DNA of 64,000 nt from Collinsella bouchesdurhonensis. GTDB lineage: Bacteria > Actinomycetota > Coriobacteriia > Coriobacteriales > Coriobacteriaceae. Shown here piece after piece: positions 53,836 to 63,744 of the stretch. The notes below the pieces were generated by a model. That model had not been told where the DNA came from. It saw nothing but the letters and a program-made list of their open reading frames with translations, and did no database searches. Where the stretch lies: NCBI RefSeq assembly GCF_900155365.1, contig NZ_LT699743.1, positions 312,219 through 376,218 on the forward strand, read 5' to 3'. Within the stretch, counting starts at the first letter, position 1. Every line of letters starts with the position of its first letter. Position numbers and translations under genes: made by a program.

Positions 53836-55296
53836 ATGTTCAAACGTACAAAAATCGTCTGCACCATGGGCCCGGCTTGCGACAACGAGGATACGTTGCG
53901 CGAAATGATCAAGGCCGGCATGAACGTCGCCCGCTTTAACTTCTCTCACGGTTCCTACGAGGAGCATCACGAGCGCATCGAGCGCGTGCGCCGTCTTGCC
54001 GCAGAGCTCGGCCAGCCCGTCGGCATCCTGCTCGACACCAAGGGCCCCGAGGTTCGCACCGGTCTGCTCAAAGACCACAAGAAGGTCACTGTCACTGAGG
54101 GCGACCCCATCATCGTAACCGCCGCCCCGACCACCGAGGACAACCTCGGCACCGCCGAGCACATCTCGCTCGATTACCTCAACCTCCCCAAAGAAGTCAC
54201 CAAGGGATCCACGATTTTGATCGACGACGGCCTGGTCGGCCTTGAAGTCGAGTTCGTCGAGGGCAACGACATCCACTGCGTCGTCAAGAACAGCGGCGAG
54301 ATCGGTGAGCGCAAGGGCGTCAACATGCCCAACGTGAACATCAGCCTGCCCGCCATCACCGAGCGCGACCGCGCAGACATCCTTTTTGGTCTCAAGGAGG
54401 GCATCGACTACATCGCCGCCTCCTTTATCCGCGACGGTAAGGCAGTCGAGGAAATTCGCGAGCTCTGTGTCCTGAACGGCGGCGAGCACGTGACGATCTT
54501 CCCCAAGATCGAGTGTGCTTTGGGCGTCGAGAACTTCGACGAGATCCTCGAGGCTTCCGACGGCATCATGGTTGCCCGCGGCGACCTGGGCATCGAGATC
54601 GCCCCGCAGTTGGTGCCGCATATCCAAAAAGAGATCATCCGCAAGTGCAACGACGCTTACAAGCCCGTCATCACCGCTACGCAGATGCTCGATTCCATGC
54701 AGCATAACCCGCGTCCGACCCGTGCCGAGGTTGCCGACGTCGCAAACGCCATCTACGATGGCACCGACGCCGTCATGCTCTCCGGCGAGTCCGCTGCCGG
54801 CATGTACCCGGTCGAGGCGGTGAAGATGCAGGCCAGCATTGCGCTCGAGACCGAGAAGTACCTGGCTGATCACGCTCCGCTCGTCGTGCCCGAGGGCGCT
54901 TCGACCACGCGCGCCGTCAACAACGTCGTGGGTCTTTCTGCCGTCAACATGGCTACCACCATTGGCGCCAAGTGCATCACCGTTCCTACCACCACCGGCC
55001 GTACGGCACGCCTGATTTCGCACTTCCGTCCCAACATGCCCATCTGCGCATTCTCCCGCCATGAGTGGGCCGTCCAGCAGATGATCATGTACTGGGGTGT
55101 GCAGCCGCACCTTGCCGCTATCACGCAGGGTACCGTTAACGGCACCATCATGAAGGCAATCGAGACCGCCAAGGAGCTCGGTTACGTCAATCCGGGCGAG
55201 CTCACCGTGGCAACCGCCGGCGATCCGCGCATGTGCGTCCAGGCGGAGGGCAAGTTTTCTTCCACGAACGTCGCCTACGTGGCCCAGGTTCGATAA
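53836..55296 (+). CDS. pyk: Pyruvate kinase
   Basis: 486 aa. It converts phosphoenolpyruvate and ADP to pyruvate and ATP. Seen: KIVCTMGPA, NVARFNFSHGSYEEH, LDTKGPEVRTG, FPKIECALGVENFDEI with the catalytic Lys, MVARGDLGIEI and TATQMLDSM. The C-terminal domain is present and there is no extra PEP-utiliser domain. ATG 53836 follows GGAGG by 5 nt; upstream in-frame starts are weaker. Single-gene unit with a strong terminator. Confidence 0.97.
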   Translation: MFKRTKIVCTMGPACDNEDTLREMIKAGMNVARFNFSHGSYEEHHERIERVRRLAAELGQPVGILLDTKGPEVRTGLLKDHKKVTVTEGDPIIVTAAPTTEDNLGTAEHISLDYLNLPKEVTKGSTILIDDGLVGLEVEFVEGNDIHCVVKNSGEIGERKGVNMPNVNISLPAITERDRADILFGLKEGIDYIAASFIRDGKAVEEIRELCVLNGGEHVTIFPKIECALGVENFDEILEASDGIMVARGDLGIEIAPQLVPHIQKEIIRKCNDAYKPVITATQMLDSMQHNPRPTRAEVADVANAIYDGTDAVMLSGESAAGMYPVEAVKMQASIALETEKYLADHAPLVVPEGASTTRAVNNVVGLSAVNMATTIGAKCITVPTTTGRTARLISHFRPNMPICAFSRHEWAVQQMIMYWGVQPHLAAITQGTVNGTIMKAIETAKELGYVNPGELTVATAGDPRMCVQAEGKFSSTNVAYVAQVR

Positions 55297-55325
55297 TCGA
55301 GCCTGCAATACCTTGCACCCGCAGC

Positions 55326-55364
55326 AAGGGGTCCGGAAGGAAATTCCTTCCGGACCCCTTTTCA
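55326..55364 (+). terminator. Terminator after pyk
   Basis: A perfect 15-bp stem (AAGGGGTCCGGAAGG with its complement, loop AAATT) ends in TTTT. A strong, symmetrical terminator 30 bp past the stop; it could also act for the converging gene. Confidence 0.93.
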
Positions 55365-55399
55365 TTTAGATCTTTGCCTTACCGCGCCCGCTATTCTAG

Positions 55400-56221
55400 C
55401 TAGCAGCTCATCTTCTGCCGTGCCTCGGAAACAAGCCGCTCCGTTGTATCCAATACCTCGGAAAACGTCTCGCTAAAAAACGCCTCGGTAAGCAGACGAT
55501 ACGGCGGATGCTCCGCTCGGCCGGAATTCTCGCGCACTACCTCGTGAATAACGCCGACGGTCTTGAGCACATCGTCGCTCGAAATGGAATATTGTGCAAA
55601 GGCAGTCGCCGCAGCCGTAAGGCGCGGCGTAGCGCGCACGATACTTTCGAGATGTAGCGTTTTGCCAAACCAATCGAAATCGCCCTGTTTCTTAATGCGA
55701 AATTCCTCACTGGGTTTGCCGCCTCGCGCCGCAAGGTATTCGTTTACGCGGGTGTTCCAGATGTTATCAGCAAGCAAGTGCACCCACGTGCCAAGCGTAA
55801 GGTCAAACAGGGACTGCTCTACGTCGTCGGGTTGTGTCGAGAATTCTGCAGGTGAAACAGCGGGCAGGTCCGGCACGCCATCATAGCGATGCGGATAGTG
55901 CACGCGATTCACGCGTTCGCGCTCCTGAGCGATGGTGGTCGTCTCCACACATGAGCCGCAGCCAGCGCGATGCAGCAGCGGCACCACGTAGCCATCCCAA
56001 AACTCATGCGCACGCGGCTTAGGGATAGGCTCAGATTCGGCAAAATGCGTGATGCGATACGGGATGGGGTCGGCAATATCCGGCACCATATAGCCCACGG
56101 GGACATCGGGAACCACGCTGCCAAACAAGAAGGCATTGCGATCGCGCACGAGTGCCGCCACGGAGCCGTCGCGTGCAAGGAGCTTTTCGGCCTCGGCGAT
56201 ATGTATGTTCCAACTTGGCAA
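55400..56221 (-). CDS. Zinc-dependent phospholipase C-like protein
   Basis: 273 aa. It resembles the Zn_dep_PLPC family: an N-terminal PSWNIHIAEAEK, FLFGSVVPDVPVG, ITHF and GTWVHLLADNIWN, supplying the Trp/His/Asp metal set. No signal peptide, so a cytosolic hydrolase rather than a secreted toxin. The start is TTG 56221, with GAGAGG 8 nt upstream and the conserved Trp at residue 4. Convergent with pyk. The substrate is unknown. Confidence 0.72.
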   Translation of the reverse strand: MPSWNIHIAEAEKLLARDGSVAALVRDRNAFLFGSVVPDVPVGYMVPDIADPIPYRITHFAESEPIPKPRAHEFWDGYVVPLLHRAGCGSCVETTTIAQERERVNRVHYPHRYDGVPDLPAVSPAEFSTQPDDVEQSLFDLTLGTWVHLLADNIWNTRVNEYLAARGGKPSEEFRIKKQGDFDWFGKTLHLESIVRATPRLTAAATAFAQYSISSDDVLKTVGVIHEVVRENSGRAEHPPYRLLTEAFFSETFSEVLDTTERLVSEARQKMSC

Positions 56222-56252
56222 GAAAGCTACCTCTCAATCAGCATGTCCGCAG

Positions 56253-56287
56253 GAAAACAAGGGAGCACCCTAAATTCAGGGTGCTCC
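56253..56287 (-). terminator. Terminator after pheT
   Basis: GGAGCACCCT pairs perfectly with AGGGTGCTCC, followed by CTTGTTTTCC on the minus strand. Confidence 0.82.
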
Positions 56288-56315
56288 AAATACATCTATC
56301 GCAACATATGCCGGA

Positions 56316-58769
56316 CTAGCTGCGAACCTCGCCGCCCGTTGCCTTGCACAGTTTGGTGACGATCTTGCCGTGCGCGCGCTCGACCTCGTCGCTCGTGAGC
56401 GTATGGTCGTCGGAGCGATACGTCAGCGAGAACGCCATGGACTTCTTGCCCACGCCCACGCGAATGGGATCGCGGTAAACGTCGAACAGACGCACGCTCT
56501 CGAGCAGCTTGCCGCCGGCACTCGTGATGCGCTGCAGCAGGTCTTCGCAGGTCACCTCGTCGGGAACAACGATAGCGAGGTCGTGTTGAACGGCCGGGAA
56601 TGGCGAGAACTCATGATAGTTCTCCTGGTTATGCGCTCCCTTGATAAGCTTGTCAAGATCAAGCTCGAAGGCAACCACAATCTGATCGATATCCATGGCC
56701 TCGCGCGCCTCGGGGTGAATCTCGCCCACCCAACCCAGCACGGTACCGCCAGAAAGGACCTCGGCGGCACGGCCCGGCTGCAAGAAGTCATAGCCCTCGC
56801 CCTCGGCCACGCGGAAGCGCACCTTAGGGACGCGCAGCTGCTCAAGAAGTTCTTCGACAATGCCCTTACCGGCAAAGAAGCGCAGCTTATCAACAGTGTT
56901 ATTCCAGGTCTGATCGGTCCAGAAACCCGTAAGCACACCTGCCACGGACTGCGTCTCGCGCGGCAGGCTCGCGTTCTCGCGGCCATGGAAAAGAGTGCCG
57001 ATCTCATACAGGTGCACGTTGGTCGTGCCATGGGCCTCGTTGTAGGCAACAGACTGCAACAGGCCGGGAAGAAGCGAACGGCGCATTTCGGTCTGCTCGG
57101 CAACCAGCGGATTCATGAGCACGACAGGCACACCGCGACCATCGGCGGACATATGGATCTTCTCGAGGTCACCCGGGGCAGCAAAGCCAAAGGTCGTGGT
57201 CTCGTTAAGACCGCAGGCACGCAGAATCTGGCCAACCTTGCGCGTAAGCTGCTGCTCGTGCGTCAGGCCGCCAATGTGATTCTTGGCAGCGGGGATCGTG
57301 GCCTCCACGCGACCCATGCCCCACAGGCGCAAAACCTCTTCGATAAGGTCAATCTCGCGCGGAAGATCGGGTCGGAAGCTCGGAGGCGTGACCAGGTAAT
57401 CCTCGCCCGCCTCCTCGACCGTGCAGCCCAAACGCGTCAACGAACGCACCACGAAGTCACGCTCGATAGGAGCGCCGCAGATATCGAGAACACGCTGATA
57501 GCGCAAAGTGATGGAATCGATAGTCTTGGGCGCGGGATACACGTCCACATAGCCGGGGGCAACCTCGCCGCCGGCGAGCTCCTCAATGAGGGCGCACGCC
57601 ACGTTGGCAACGTCGACGCAGCCCGTCTCGTCCACCTGACGCTCAAAGCGAATAGAGGCATCGGAGATAAGCGAGAGGTCGCGGCTTGTATGGCTGGTGC
57701 GGCCGGCGTTGAAGCAGGCGCTCTCTACCAACACGTCCACCGACGCGTCGGTAATCTCGGAGTCCATACCGCCCATGACGCCCGCGAGAGCCACCGGGCG
57801 CTCGCCATCGGTGATGAGACCCATACCGGCGTCGAGCACGCGCTTCTCGCCGTCGAGGGTCTGGAACGTCTCGTCCTGTTTGGCAGCGCGCACCACCACG
57901 GAGCGACGGCCATCGTGCTCGGCAAAAGTAGAGAGGTCAAAGGCATGAAGCGGCTGACCGGTGAGCATCATCACGTAGTTGGTGATGTCGACGATGTTGT
58001 TATGCGGACGAATGCCCAGGCCACTCAGGCGCTTGACCATCCAATCGGGCGAGGGCCCAACCTTCACGTTTCGTACGATACGAGCGACATAGCGATCGCA
58101 CAGTCCCTCGTCGGCAATCTCGACGGAAATTTCGTCTGCCGTGGCACGGCCGGTCTCGGATTTAATAGCGGGCAGCTCCACGTGGTAATCGCGATCGAAG
58201 ATGGCACCCGTCTCGCGCGCCATGCCAATCATGGACAGGCAATCGGGGCGGTTGGGCGTGATCTCGCAATCAAGCACGGTATCGGACGAGCCGTAGTACT
58301 CGCCAAAGGGCATACCAACGGGAGCATCCTCGGGCAGGATCATGATGCCTGCGTGGTCGCCGCCGATGCCCAGCTCGCGCGCCGAGCAGTTCATGCCAAA
58401 GCTCGCGACGCCGCGGAGCTTGGATTTCTTGATCTTGATGCCGCCGGGCAGCTCGGCGCCAATCATGGCGGTCACGATATGGTCTCCGGCCTCGAAGTTC
58501 TGGGCGCCGCAAACAATCTGCAGCGGCTCGGGGTTGCCCTCGGCGTCGACGTTTTTATCGCCCACAGAGACCTTACACACATACATGTGGTCGCTATCGG
58601 GATGTGGCGTTTTCTCGAGCACCTGAGCCGTGACCACATGGTCAAAGCTCTCGCCTACAACGTCGATAGCCTCGACCTCGGTACCGGTGCGAATATACTC
58701 GTCCGAAAGCTCCTTGGGGCTCTCGGGCACATCGATCATAGTCTTGAGCCAGTCGTACGAAACGCGCAT
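56316..58769 (-). CDS. pheT: Phenylalanyl-tRNA synthetase beta subunit
   Basis: 817 aa, normal length. Domains in order: B1 N-terminus (VSYDWLKTMIDV), the tRNA-binding OB fold (~40-150), the B3/B4 domain, B5 (~405-480), the degenerate catalytic-like core, and the C-terminal FDX-ACB anticodon-binding domain ending KLCKATGGEV. It pairs with PheS as an alpha2-beta2 enzyme. ATG 58769 has AAGGAG 7 nt upstream. It lies 204 bp after pheS under the same T-box. Confidence 0.97.
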   Translation of the reverse strand: MRVSYDWLKTMIDVPESPKELSDEYIRTGTEVEAIDVVGESFDHVVTAQVLEKTPHPDSDHMYVCKVSVGDKNVDAEGNPEPLQIVCGAQNFEAGDHIVTAMIGAELPGGIKIKKSKLRGVASFGMNCSARELGIGGDHAGIMILPEDAPVGMPFGEYYGSSDTVLDCEITPNRPDCLSMIGMARETGAIFDRDYHVELPAIKSETGRATADEISVEIADEGLCDRYVARIVRNVKVGPSPDWMVKRLSGLGIRPHNNIVDITNYVMMLTGQPLHAFDLSTFAEHDGRRSVVVRAAKQDETFQTLDGEKRVLDAGMGLITDGERPVALAGVMGGMDSEITDASVDVLVESACFNAGRTSHTSRDLSLISDASIRFERQVDETGCVDVANVACALIEELAGGEVAPGYVDVYPAPKTIDSITLRYQRVLDICGAPIERDFVVRSLTRLGCTVEEAGEDYLVTPPSFRPDLPREIDLIEEVLRLWGMGRVEATIPAAKNHIGGLTHEQQLTRKVGQILRACGLNETTTFGFAAPGDLEKIHMSADGRGVPVVLMNPLVAEQTEMRRSLLPGLLQSVAYNEAHGTTNVHLYEIGTLFHGRENASLPRETQSVAGVLTGFWTDQTWNNTVDKLRFFAGKGIVEELLEQLRVPKVRFRVAEGEGYDFLQPGRAAEVLSGGTVLGWVGEIHPEAREAMDIDQIVVAFELDLDKLIKGAHNQENYHEFSPFPAVQHDLAIVVPDEVTCEDLLQRITSAGGKLLESVRLFDVYRDPIRVGVGKKSMAFSLTYRSDDHTLTSDEVERAHGKIVTKLCKATGGEVRS

Positions 58770-58973
58770 TTAGCTCTCCTTTTTATCTAACCCATACGCA
58801 TGGGAGTGAATTACAGCAGCGAAGACAAAATCAACTAGAACAATCAACCAGGTATACGGCTTTCCCAAGTGCGGCAGATCGGCCCTGAAAGAGGAGGGAA
58901 GCGTACTTAGGTACGCGACCGACGATTGAGCGCCGAGGTGCGGTGCTTCGGGAAGCCGCCGGGACGAGTCAAC

Positions 58974-60050
58974 CTAAAACTGGTTGAGGCAGCGCATATC
59001 ACCCGTCATCAGCGTGCGCAGGTCGGGCAGGTCGTAACGAAGTGCCGCCACGCGCTCGGCGCCAATGCCAAAGGCGAAGCCGGTATATTTCTCGGGGTCG
59101 ATGCCGCAGTTGATAAGCACGTTGGGGTCGACCATGCCGCAGCCCAAGATCTCAATCCAACCGGAATGCTTGCAGAAGTTGCAGCCCTTGCCGCCGCACA
59201 CGTGGCAGCTCACGTCAACCTCGCAGGAGGGCTCGGTGAAGGGGAAGAAGTGCGGGCGATAGCGCGTCTTGCGATCCTCGCCGAACATGCACTTAACAAA
59301 GTAATCGAGCGTGCCCTTGAGGTCGCCGAAGGTAATACCCTCGTCCACCACAAGGCCCTCGATCTGGTTGAACTGCGGAAGGTGGCAGGCGTCCGCCGTG
59401 TCGGGGCGGTACACGGTACCCGGGCAAATCATGTAGATAGGCGGCTTCTGGCTCTCCATGGTGTGGATCTGCACGCCCGAGGTCTGCGTACGCAGCAGGA
59501 TGTCGGACTCGCCATGGGCGTGGGCCTCGGGGTGCGCCACGCTACCGGGGTTGTTATCGACCACGTAGAAGGTGTCGCGCGCCGAGCGGCTGGGATGGTC
59601 CATGGGGGCGTTGAGCGCGGTGAAGTTGTAGTAGGAGGTATCGACCTGCGGGCCGGACTCAACGGTGTAGCCGATGCCGCAGAAGATGTCCTCTGCCTCC
59701 TCGATAATCTGCTTGATGAGGTGCTGGTGGCCAATCTGCGGACGGATGCCCGGCAGGGTGATATCCACGGCGTCGTGCTCGAGCGCGTGCTTGAGGGCGG
59801 CAGCTTTCATCTCGGCCTTGCGCTCCTCGAACAAGCCCTCGACCAGCTGGCGCATCTCGTTGGCGCGCTTGCCCATCACGGGACGCTCCTCGGGGGAGAG
59901 CTTGCCCATCATGCGCATGAGGCCGGTCACGCGACCTTTGCGGCCGAGCAGGGCCACGCGGGCGGCCTCGAGCTTCTCGGCGTCGTCGGCGTTGGCGATA
60001 AGCTCCTTTGCCTCCGCTTCGAGCTTGGCCAGATCATCGATCAGACTCAT
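58974..60050 (-). CDS. pheS: Phenylalanyl-tRNA synthetase alpha subunit
   Basis: 358 aa. Class II catalytic subunit: N-terminal coiled coil (to ~residue 90), then a core with HPSRSARDTFYVV, HTMESQKPPIYMICPG, a PHFFPFTEPSCEVDVSC stretch and the last motif FAFGIGAERVAALRY. ATG 60050 has AAGGAAG upstream. It is preceded by a T-box with a terminator, and followed by pheT. Confidence 0.97.
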   Translation of the reverse strand: MSLIDDLAKLEAEAKELIANADDAEKLEAARVALLGRKGRVTGLMRMMGKLSPEERPVMGKRANEMRQLVEGLFEERKAEMKAAALKHALEHDAVDITLPGIRPQIGHQHLIKQIIEEAEDIFCGIGYTVESGPQVDTSYYNFTALNAPMDHPSRSARDTFYVVDNNPGSVAHPEAHAHGESDILLRTQTSGVQIHTMESQKPPIYMICPGTVYRPDTADACHLPQFNQIEGLVVDEGITFGDLKGTLDYFVKCMFGEDRKTRYRPHFFPFTEPSCEVDVSCHVCGGKGCNFCKHSGWIEILGCGMVDPNVLINCGIDPEKYTGFAFGIGAERVAALRYDLPDLRTLMTGDMRCLNQF

Positions 60051-60103
60051 CTATCTTCCTTCCTGTCTGCACGGGGCGTCATGCCCCGCCGCCCGCACTC
60101 GGC

Positions 60104-60370
60104 AATAAAAAACCGTCCTTGGGCGCTTCTCGCTTACCCAAGGACGGCTGAATTCCGCGGTACCACCTTGTTTGGCAGCCGGATGTCTGGCCCGGCATGC
60201 CCTCTTTTGACCTCTTGTCGCGAGGCTCACGGCTCCCCTACTCAGACAATGTCCGTTCAAGTCGCTGCTCGGGAGTGAACGCCTAGCCCTTGCCAAGGTG
60301 AAGAGGCTTGCAGCCCATGACCTCTTCTCTCTTAAACCCGGCGCAGCGGACCAAACCCTCTCCGTCAACG
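60104..60370 (-). promoter_or_regulatory. T-box riboswitch controlling pheST
   Basis: On the minus strand the conserved T-box sequence AAGGTGGTACCGCGGAAT (60152-60169) is followed by a terminator: ACCGTCCTTGGG/CCCAAGGACGGC stem with a TTTTTTAT tail (60104-60149). Upstream, stem-I-like pairing AAGAGG/CCTCTT with GGGCTGCAAGCC is visible around 60300-60340. UUC codons at 60277-60279 or 60300-60302 are candidate Phe specifiers. Uncharged tRNA-Phe would favour read-through. Confidence 0.93.
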
Positions 60371-60601
60371 CATTGGCCAGAATGATAGCACAAGGCAGAC
60401 AACGAACGCGTGGTATCCAAAGGCTACGCACCCCTTTTTCGCGGCCTCCGCACAATATGCCCGGAGCTACCCCGCCGCAGTCCGCAGCCTGAGCGCAGTG
60501 CGCCCAAAGGTCCTGCAAATGAATAAAAGCGATTCCCTCTTGCATAAAAAATCGTCATCAAGCGGCGCGGCGGTTTTTCCTGCGGCGGAGACCGACCAAA
60601 A

Positions 60602-60784
60602 TGGCAAAAAAGTCGGAATTTGCGCGATAGCCGGCTCCGCGGCAGGCTTCTCGAGAAGCCGAAACGCTCGCGCGGGCACCATGAACGTCGTTCATGGTGC
60701 CCGCCGTCGCCGATTTTGTCCCGTATTCCTTTATGCACGCCAAAATTGAGGCCCCCAATCGCGCAAATTCAGACTTTTTTGCCA
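60602..60784. repeat. Nested inverted-repeat element upstream of the M32 carboxypeptidase
   Basis: Outer 27-bp arms (60602-60628 and 60758-60784; one mismatch; they contain GGCAAAAAAGTC) enclose a 16-bp palindrome GGCTTCTCGAGAAGCC (60645-60660) and a perfect 15-bp hairpin with 3-nt loop (60672-60686 with 60690-60704, containing GCACCATGAAC). It is non-coding. The remaining bases of 60387-60893 show no gene. Confidence 0.72.
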
Positions 60785-60893
60785 CCTCAAGCGGTGCCGC
60801 CACCCGTTCAAAGATCGAACGTCGCCCAGCCCCCCTCCGCACCCGCGCATGGGTACACTTGGTGTGTTTAGACACCACGCGATGGGAGCAATC

Positions 60894-62423
60894 ATGGGAA
60901 AAAAGAAAAATCAAGCAAAGAAGGCTGCCGCCTCCGTGCGCAAGCTTGAACGAAAACTTTGGTGCCGTAGCTACTTGATGAAGATCGCCGAGTTCGATGG
61001 CGCCACCGTCGCGCCCGAAAACGGCGCCGGCGCGCGCACCGAGGCGATGGGCACGCTCGCGAGCGAATACCACAAGCTGCTCACCAAAGACTCCTCCGTC
61101 AAAAAGGTAAGGGACCTGCTCGACACCATAGAATCCGGTAACGTCGAAGACGAGCAACTTTGCGCCGAAGCACGCGTCCTCGCACGAGACCAACGCGAGG
61201 CGTTGGCCATTCCCGCCAAAGAAGCCGAGGCCTGGACGCGTCTAACCTGCGAGGCACAGGCCGTCTGGCACAAAGCAAAGGTCGCCAACGACTGGGCAAG
61301 CTTCGAGCCCTACATCGACCATATCGTCGATTCCCTCAAGCACCAGGCGGCGCTCATGAACCCCAATGCCGACCCTTATGACGTCTGGCTCGATCAGCAC
61401 GAGCGAGGCCTTTCCACCGCGTCCTTCGACGCTTTCTGTGCCCAGGTCAAAGATACCGTGGTTCCGCTCGTGCACGAGATTGGCGAGCGCGGCCAGCAGC
61501 CGGATGCTCCCTTTGCACATGCGCACGTGCCCGTCGAGGTACAAAAGGCCCTCTCCCTCGACCTGATGAAGCTCGTGGGCCTTGACCTTGCCGACACCAC
61601 GCTCGCCGTGACCGAGCATCCCTTCTCCGAAGGCTTTGCCACCGGCGACGCGCGCATCGCCACGCACTTCTATGAGAACGATGCCCTCTCCAACGTATTC
61701 TCCATCGTCCATGAGGCCGGGCACACCATCTACGAGTTGGGAGTCAACCCTGCCTACGCCTTCACGAGCCTCGAGGGTGGCACCTCGATGGGCATCCACG
61801 AGAGCCAGAGTCGTTTCTTTGAGAACACCGTGGCGCGCAGCCGTGCCTTCATGGGCCCGCTGCTGCAGGTCCTACGCAAGCACGTCCCGGAGGTCTACGG
61901 CCAGGTAAGCGAAGACGAGCTCTATCGCGCCGTCAACATCGCGCGTCCCTCGCTTATTCGCACCGAGGCCGACGAGCTCACCTACCCCCTGCACGTCATG
62001 GTGCGCTATGAGATCGAGCGCCTGCTCTTTGCCGGCGAGGCCACGGCCCGCGATATCCCCGCCTTGTGGAGCCGTTTTATGGACGAGTACCTGGGCGTCG
62101 ATGTTCCCGATGACGCTCACGGCTGCCTGCAAGACGTCCACTGGTCGGGCGGCTCGTTTGGCTACTTCCCCACCTACGCCCTGGGCAGCGCCTACGACGC
62201 GCAGTACGTGCCCGCCATGAAAGCCGACGGCGTGGACATCGACGCCGCCTGTGCTGCAGGCGACCTCTCGCCCGTCTGCACCTGGCTGGGCAACAAGATC
62301 TGGCAATGGGGCCGCGCCAAGGACGCACCGGAGCTTATCCAAAACGCATGCGGTGCCCCCTTCGATGCCCACTTCTACTGTGATTATCTGAACGAGAAGT
62401 TCCGCTCGCTGTACAACTTGTAG
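60894..62423 (+). CDS. M32 family metallocarboxypeptidase
   Basis: 509 aa. A cytosolic zinc carboxypeptidase of the Taq/thermostable carboxypeptidase type. The zinc site HEAGH is at residues 273-277 and the family motifs GIHESQSRFFEN and IARPSLIRTEADELTYPLHV follow. The N-terminal ~20 residues are Lys-rich. ATG 60894 has GGGAG 5-6 nt upstream; a longer frame from 60849 runs without a site. It releases C-terminal residues from peptides. Confidence 0.93.
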   Translation: MGKKKNQAKKAAASVRKLERKLWCRSYLMKIAEFDGATVAPENGAGARTEAMGTLASEYHKLLTKDSSVKKVRDLLDTIESGNVEDEQLCAEARVLARDQREALAIPAKEAEAWTRLTCEAQAVWHKAKVANDWASFEPYIDHIVDSLKHQAALMNPNADPYDVWLDQHERGLSTASFDAFCAQVKDTVVPLVHEIGERGQQPDAPFAHAHVPVEVQKALSLDLMKLVGLDLADTTLAVTEHPFSEGFATGDARIATHFYENDALSNVFSIVHEAGHTIYELGVNPAYAFTSLEGGTSMGIHESQSRFFENTVARSRAFMGPLLQVLRKHVPEVYGQVSEDELYRAVNIARPSLIRTEADELTYPLHVMVRYEIERLLFAGEATARDIPALWSRFMDEYLGVDVPDDAHGCLQDVHWSGGSFGYFPTYALGSAYDAQYVPAMKADGVDIDAACAAGDLSPVCTWLGNKIWQWGRAKDAPELIQNACGAPFDAHFYCDYLNEKFRSLYNL

Positions 62424-62469
62424 GCTGCTCAGACAAAGACGCCCCTCGCCCTTACCTACCTGTCCATAC

Positions 62470-62519
62470 GCGCCCATCGCACGGCAAGCCCGACATCGGG
62501 CAGCCGCCGCGATGGGCGC
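62470..62519. other. Nested stem-loop after the M32 gene
   Basis: GCGCCCATCGC pairs with GCGATGGGCGC (11 bp, perfect) and encloses GCCCGA/TCGGGC. No T-run follows, so either a weak terminator or an mRNA 3'-end hairpin. Confidence 0.55.
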
Positions 62520-62611
62520 CCCTTCGCACAACGCTAACCCGAAACGGGGACTCGTCACCTGCCATATCGGGTAGAATCGAGAACAATATCGGCCCGTTCT
62601 AAGGAACAGAC

Positions 62612-63568
62612 ATGATTTTTGCAGCCATCGGCAGCATCCTTTGGATTCTCATCCTTCTCTTTGTTGTCTTTGCCCTCACCGGCAACGTCTTCTTCGTGGT
62701 CAAGCAGCAACATGCCGTGATCATCGAGCGCCTGGGCAAGTTCAACAAGATTGTGGGCGCGGGCTTCCACGCCAAGATTCCCTTCGTAGACCGTAAGGCA
62801 GCCACGGTAAGCCTGCGCACCATGAAAAACGGCTTTGACATCGACGTAAAGACCGAGGACAACGTAACCATCGGCCTTGAGGTCTCCGCTCAGTACCACG
62901 TGAGTTACGAGCTCGGCTCCACGCCTGAGCAGTCCGGCGTCTATAAGAGCTACTACATGCTGCAGCAACCGGTGGCCCAGATGCGCGACTTCATCACCGA
63001 CGCTCTACGCTCTTCCATCCCCGTCTACACTCTCGACGAGGTCTTTGCCAAGAAGGACGACATCGCGAAAGACGTCAACGCCACCGTATCCGAGCAGATG
63101 GACGCCTACGGCTTCACCCTTGTCTCAACGCTTATCACCAAGATCGCCCTTCCGCATGAGGTCGAAGACTCCATGAACCAGATCAACGCCGCGCAGCGCA
63201 CCAAGGCTGCAGCTCAGGACCTGGCTGAGGCCGACCGCATCCGCCGCGTGACCGAAGCCAAGGCAGAAGCCGAGGCCATGGAGAAGGCCGGCGAGGGTAT
63301 CGCCAACCAGCGCAAGGCCATCGCGCTCGGCATCAAGGACTCGCTCGAGACCATCCAGGAAACGGGTGTGGGCAACGACGAGGCAAACCAGCTGTTCATG
63401 TTCACGCAGTGGACCGAGATGATGAATGAGTTCGCCAAGAGCGGCAAAAGCGCAACCGTCGTGCTGCCGAGCGACTACAAGCAGGCATCAAGCATGTTCG
63501 AGCAAATGCTATGCGCCGGCGAGGCCACGCGCCAGGGAAGCGTTCCGCCGGTGGACCCGCAGCAGTAG
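62612..63568 (+). CDS. SPFH/Band 7 membrane protein (stomatin/QmcA-like)
   Basis: 318 aa. An N-terminal membrane helix (ILWILILLFVVFALTG) precedes the SPFH domain (QQHAVIIERLGKF through ~residue 190). A coiled-coil region follows (AEADRIRRVTEAKAEAEAM) and an ~80-residue tail. It probably scaffolds membrane microdomains or membrane proteases. ATG 62612 has AAGGAA upstream. No NfeD-like partner is next to it. Confidence 0.92.
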   Translation: MIFAAIGSILWILILLFVVFALTGNVFFVVKQQHAVIIERLGKFNKIVGAGFHAKIPFVDRKAATVSLRTMKNGFDIDVKTEDNVTIGLEVSAQYHVSYELGSTPEQSGVYKSYYMLQQPVAQMRDFITDALRSSIPVYTLDEVFAKKDDIAKDVNATVSEQMDAYGFTLVSTLITKIALPHEVEDSMNQINAAQRTKAAAQDLAEADRIRRVTEAKAEAEAMEKAGEGIANQRKAIALGIKDSLETIQETGVGNDEANQLFMFTQWTEMMNEFAKSGKSATVVLPSDYKQASSMFEQMLCAGEATRQGSVPPVDPQQ

Positions 63569-63602
63569 CGCCTATCATCGCGCCATCACATACCCCTTTT
63601 GC

Positions 63603-63640
63603 ACCCGCGTATGGACCCACGTCCTGCGCGGGTATTTTTA
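63603..63640 (+). terminator. Terminator after the SPFH gene
   Basis: ACCCGCG (63603-63609) pairs with CGCGGGT (63627-63633), with GGAC/GTCC inside, followed by ATTTTTA. Confidence 0.78.
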
Positions 63641-63744
63641 TACATACGAGCGCAGGATCCTCGATGCCCCCGACAAGCGTGGGGACTTGCAAAGCATCGC
63701 AAGCTCTCGCCCGCACAACGATGGCTAAAAACGCGCCGTGAGTC

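Noticed and set aside
56370-58790. 806-codon plus-strand frame opposite pheT
   Set aside because: Shadow of pheT; no motif and no ribosome site.
60558-61193. 211-codon minus-strand frame across the nested repeat
   Set aside because: It translates the inverted-repeat arms twice and overlaps the start of the M32 gene antisense; no ribosome site.
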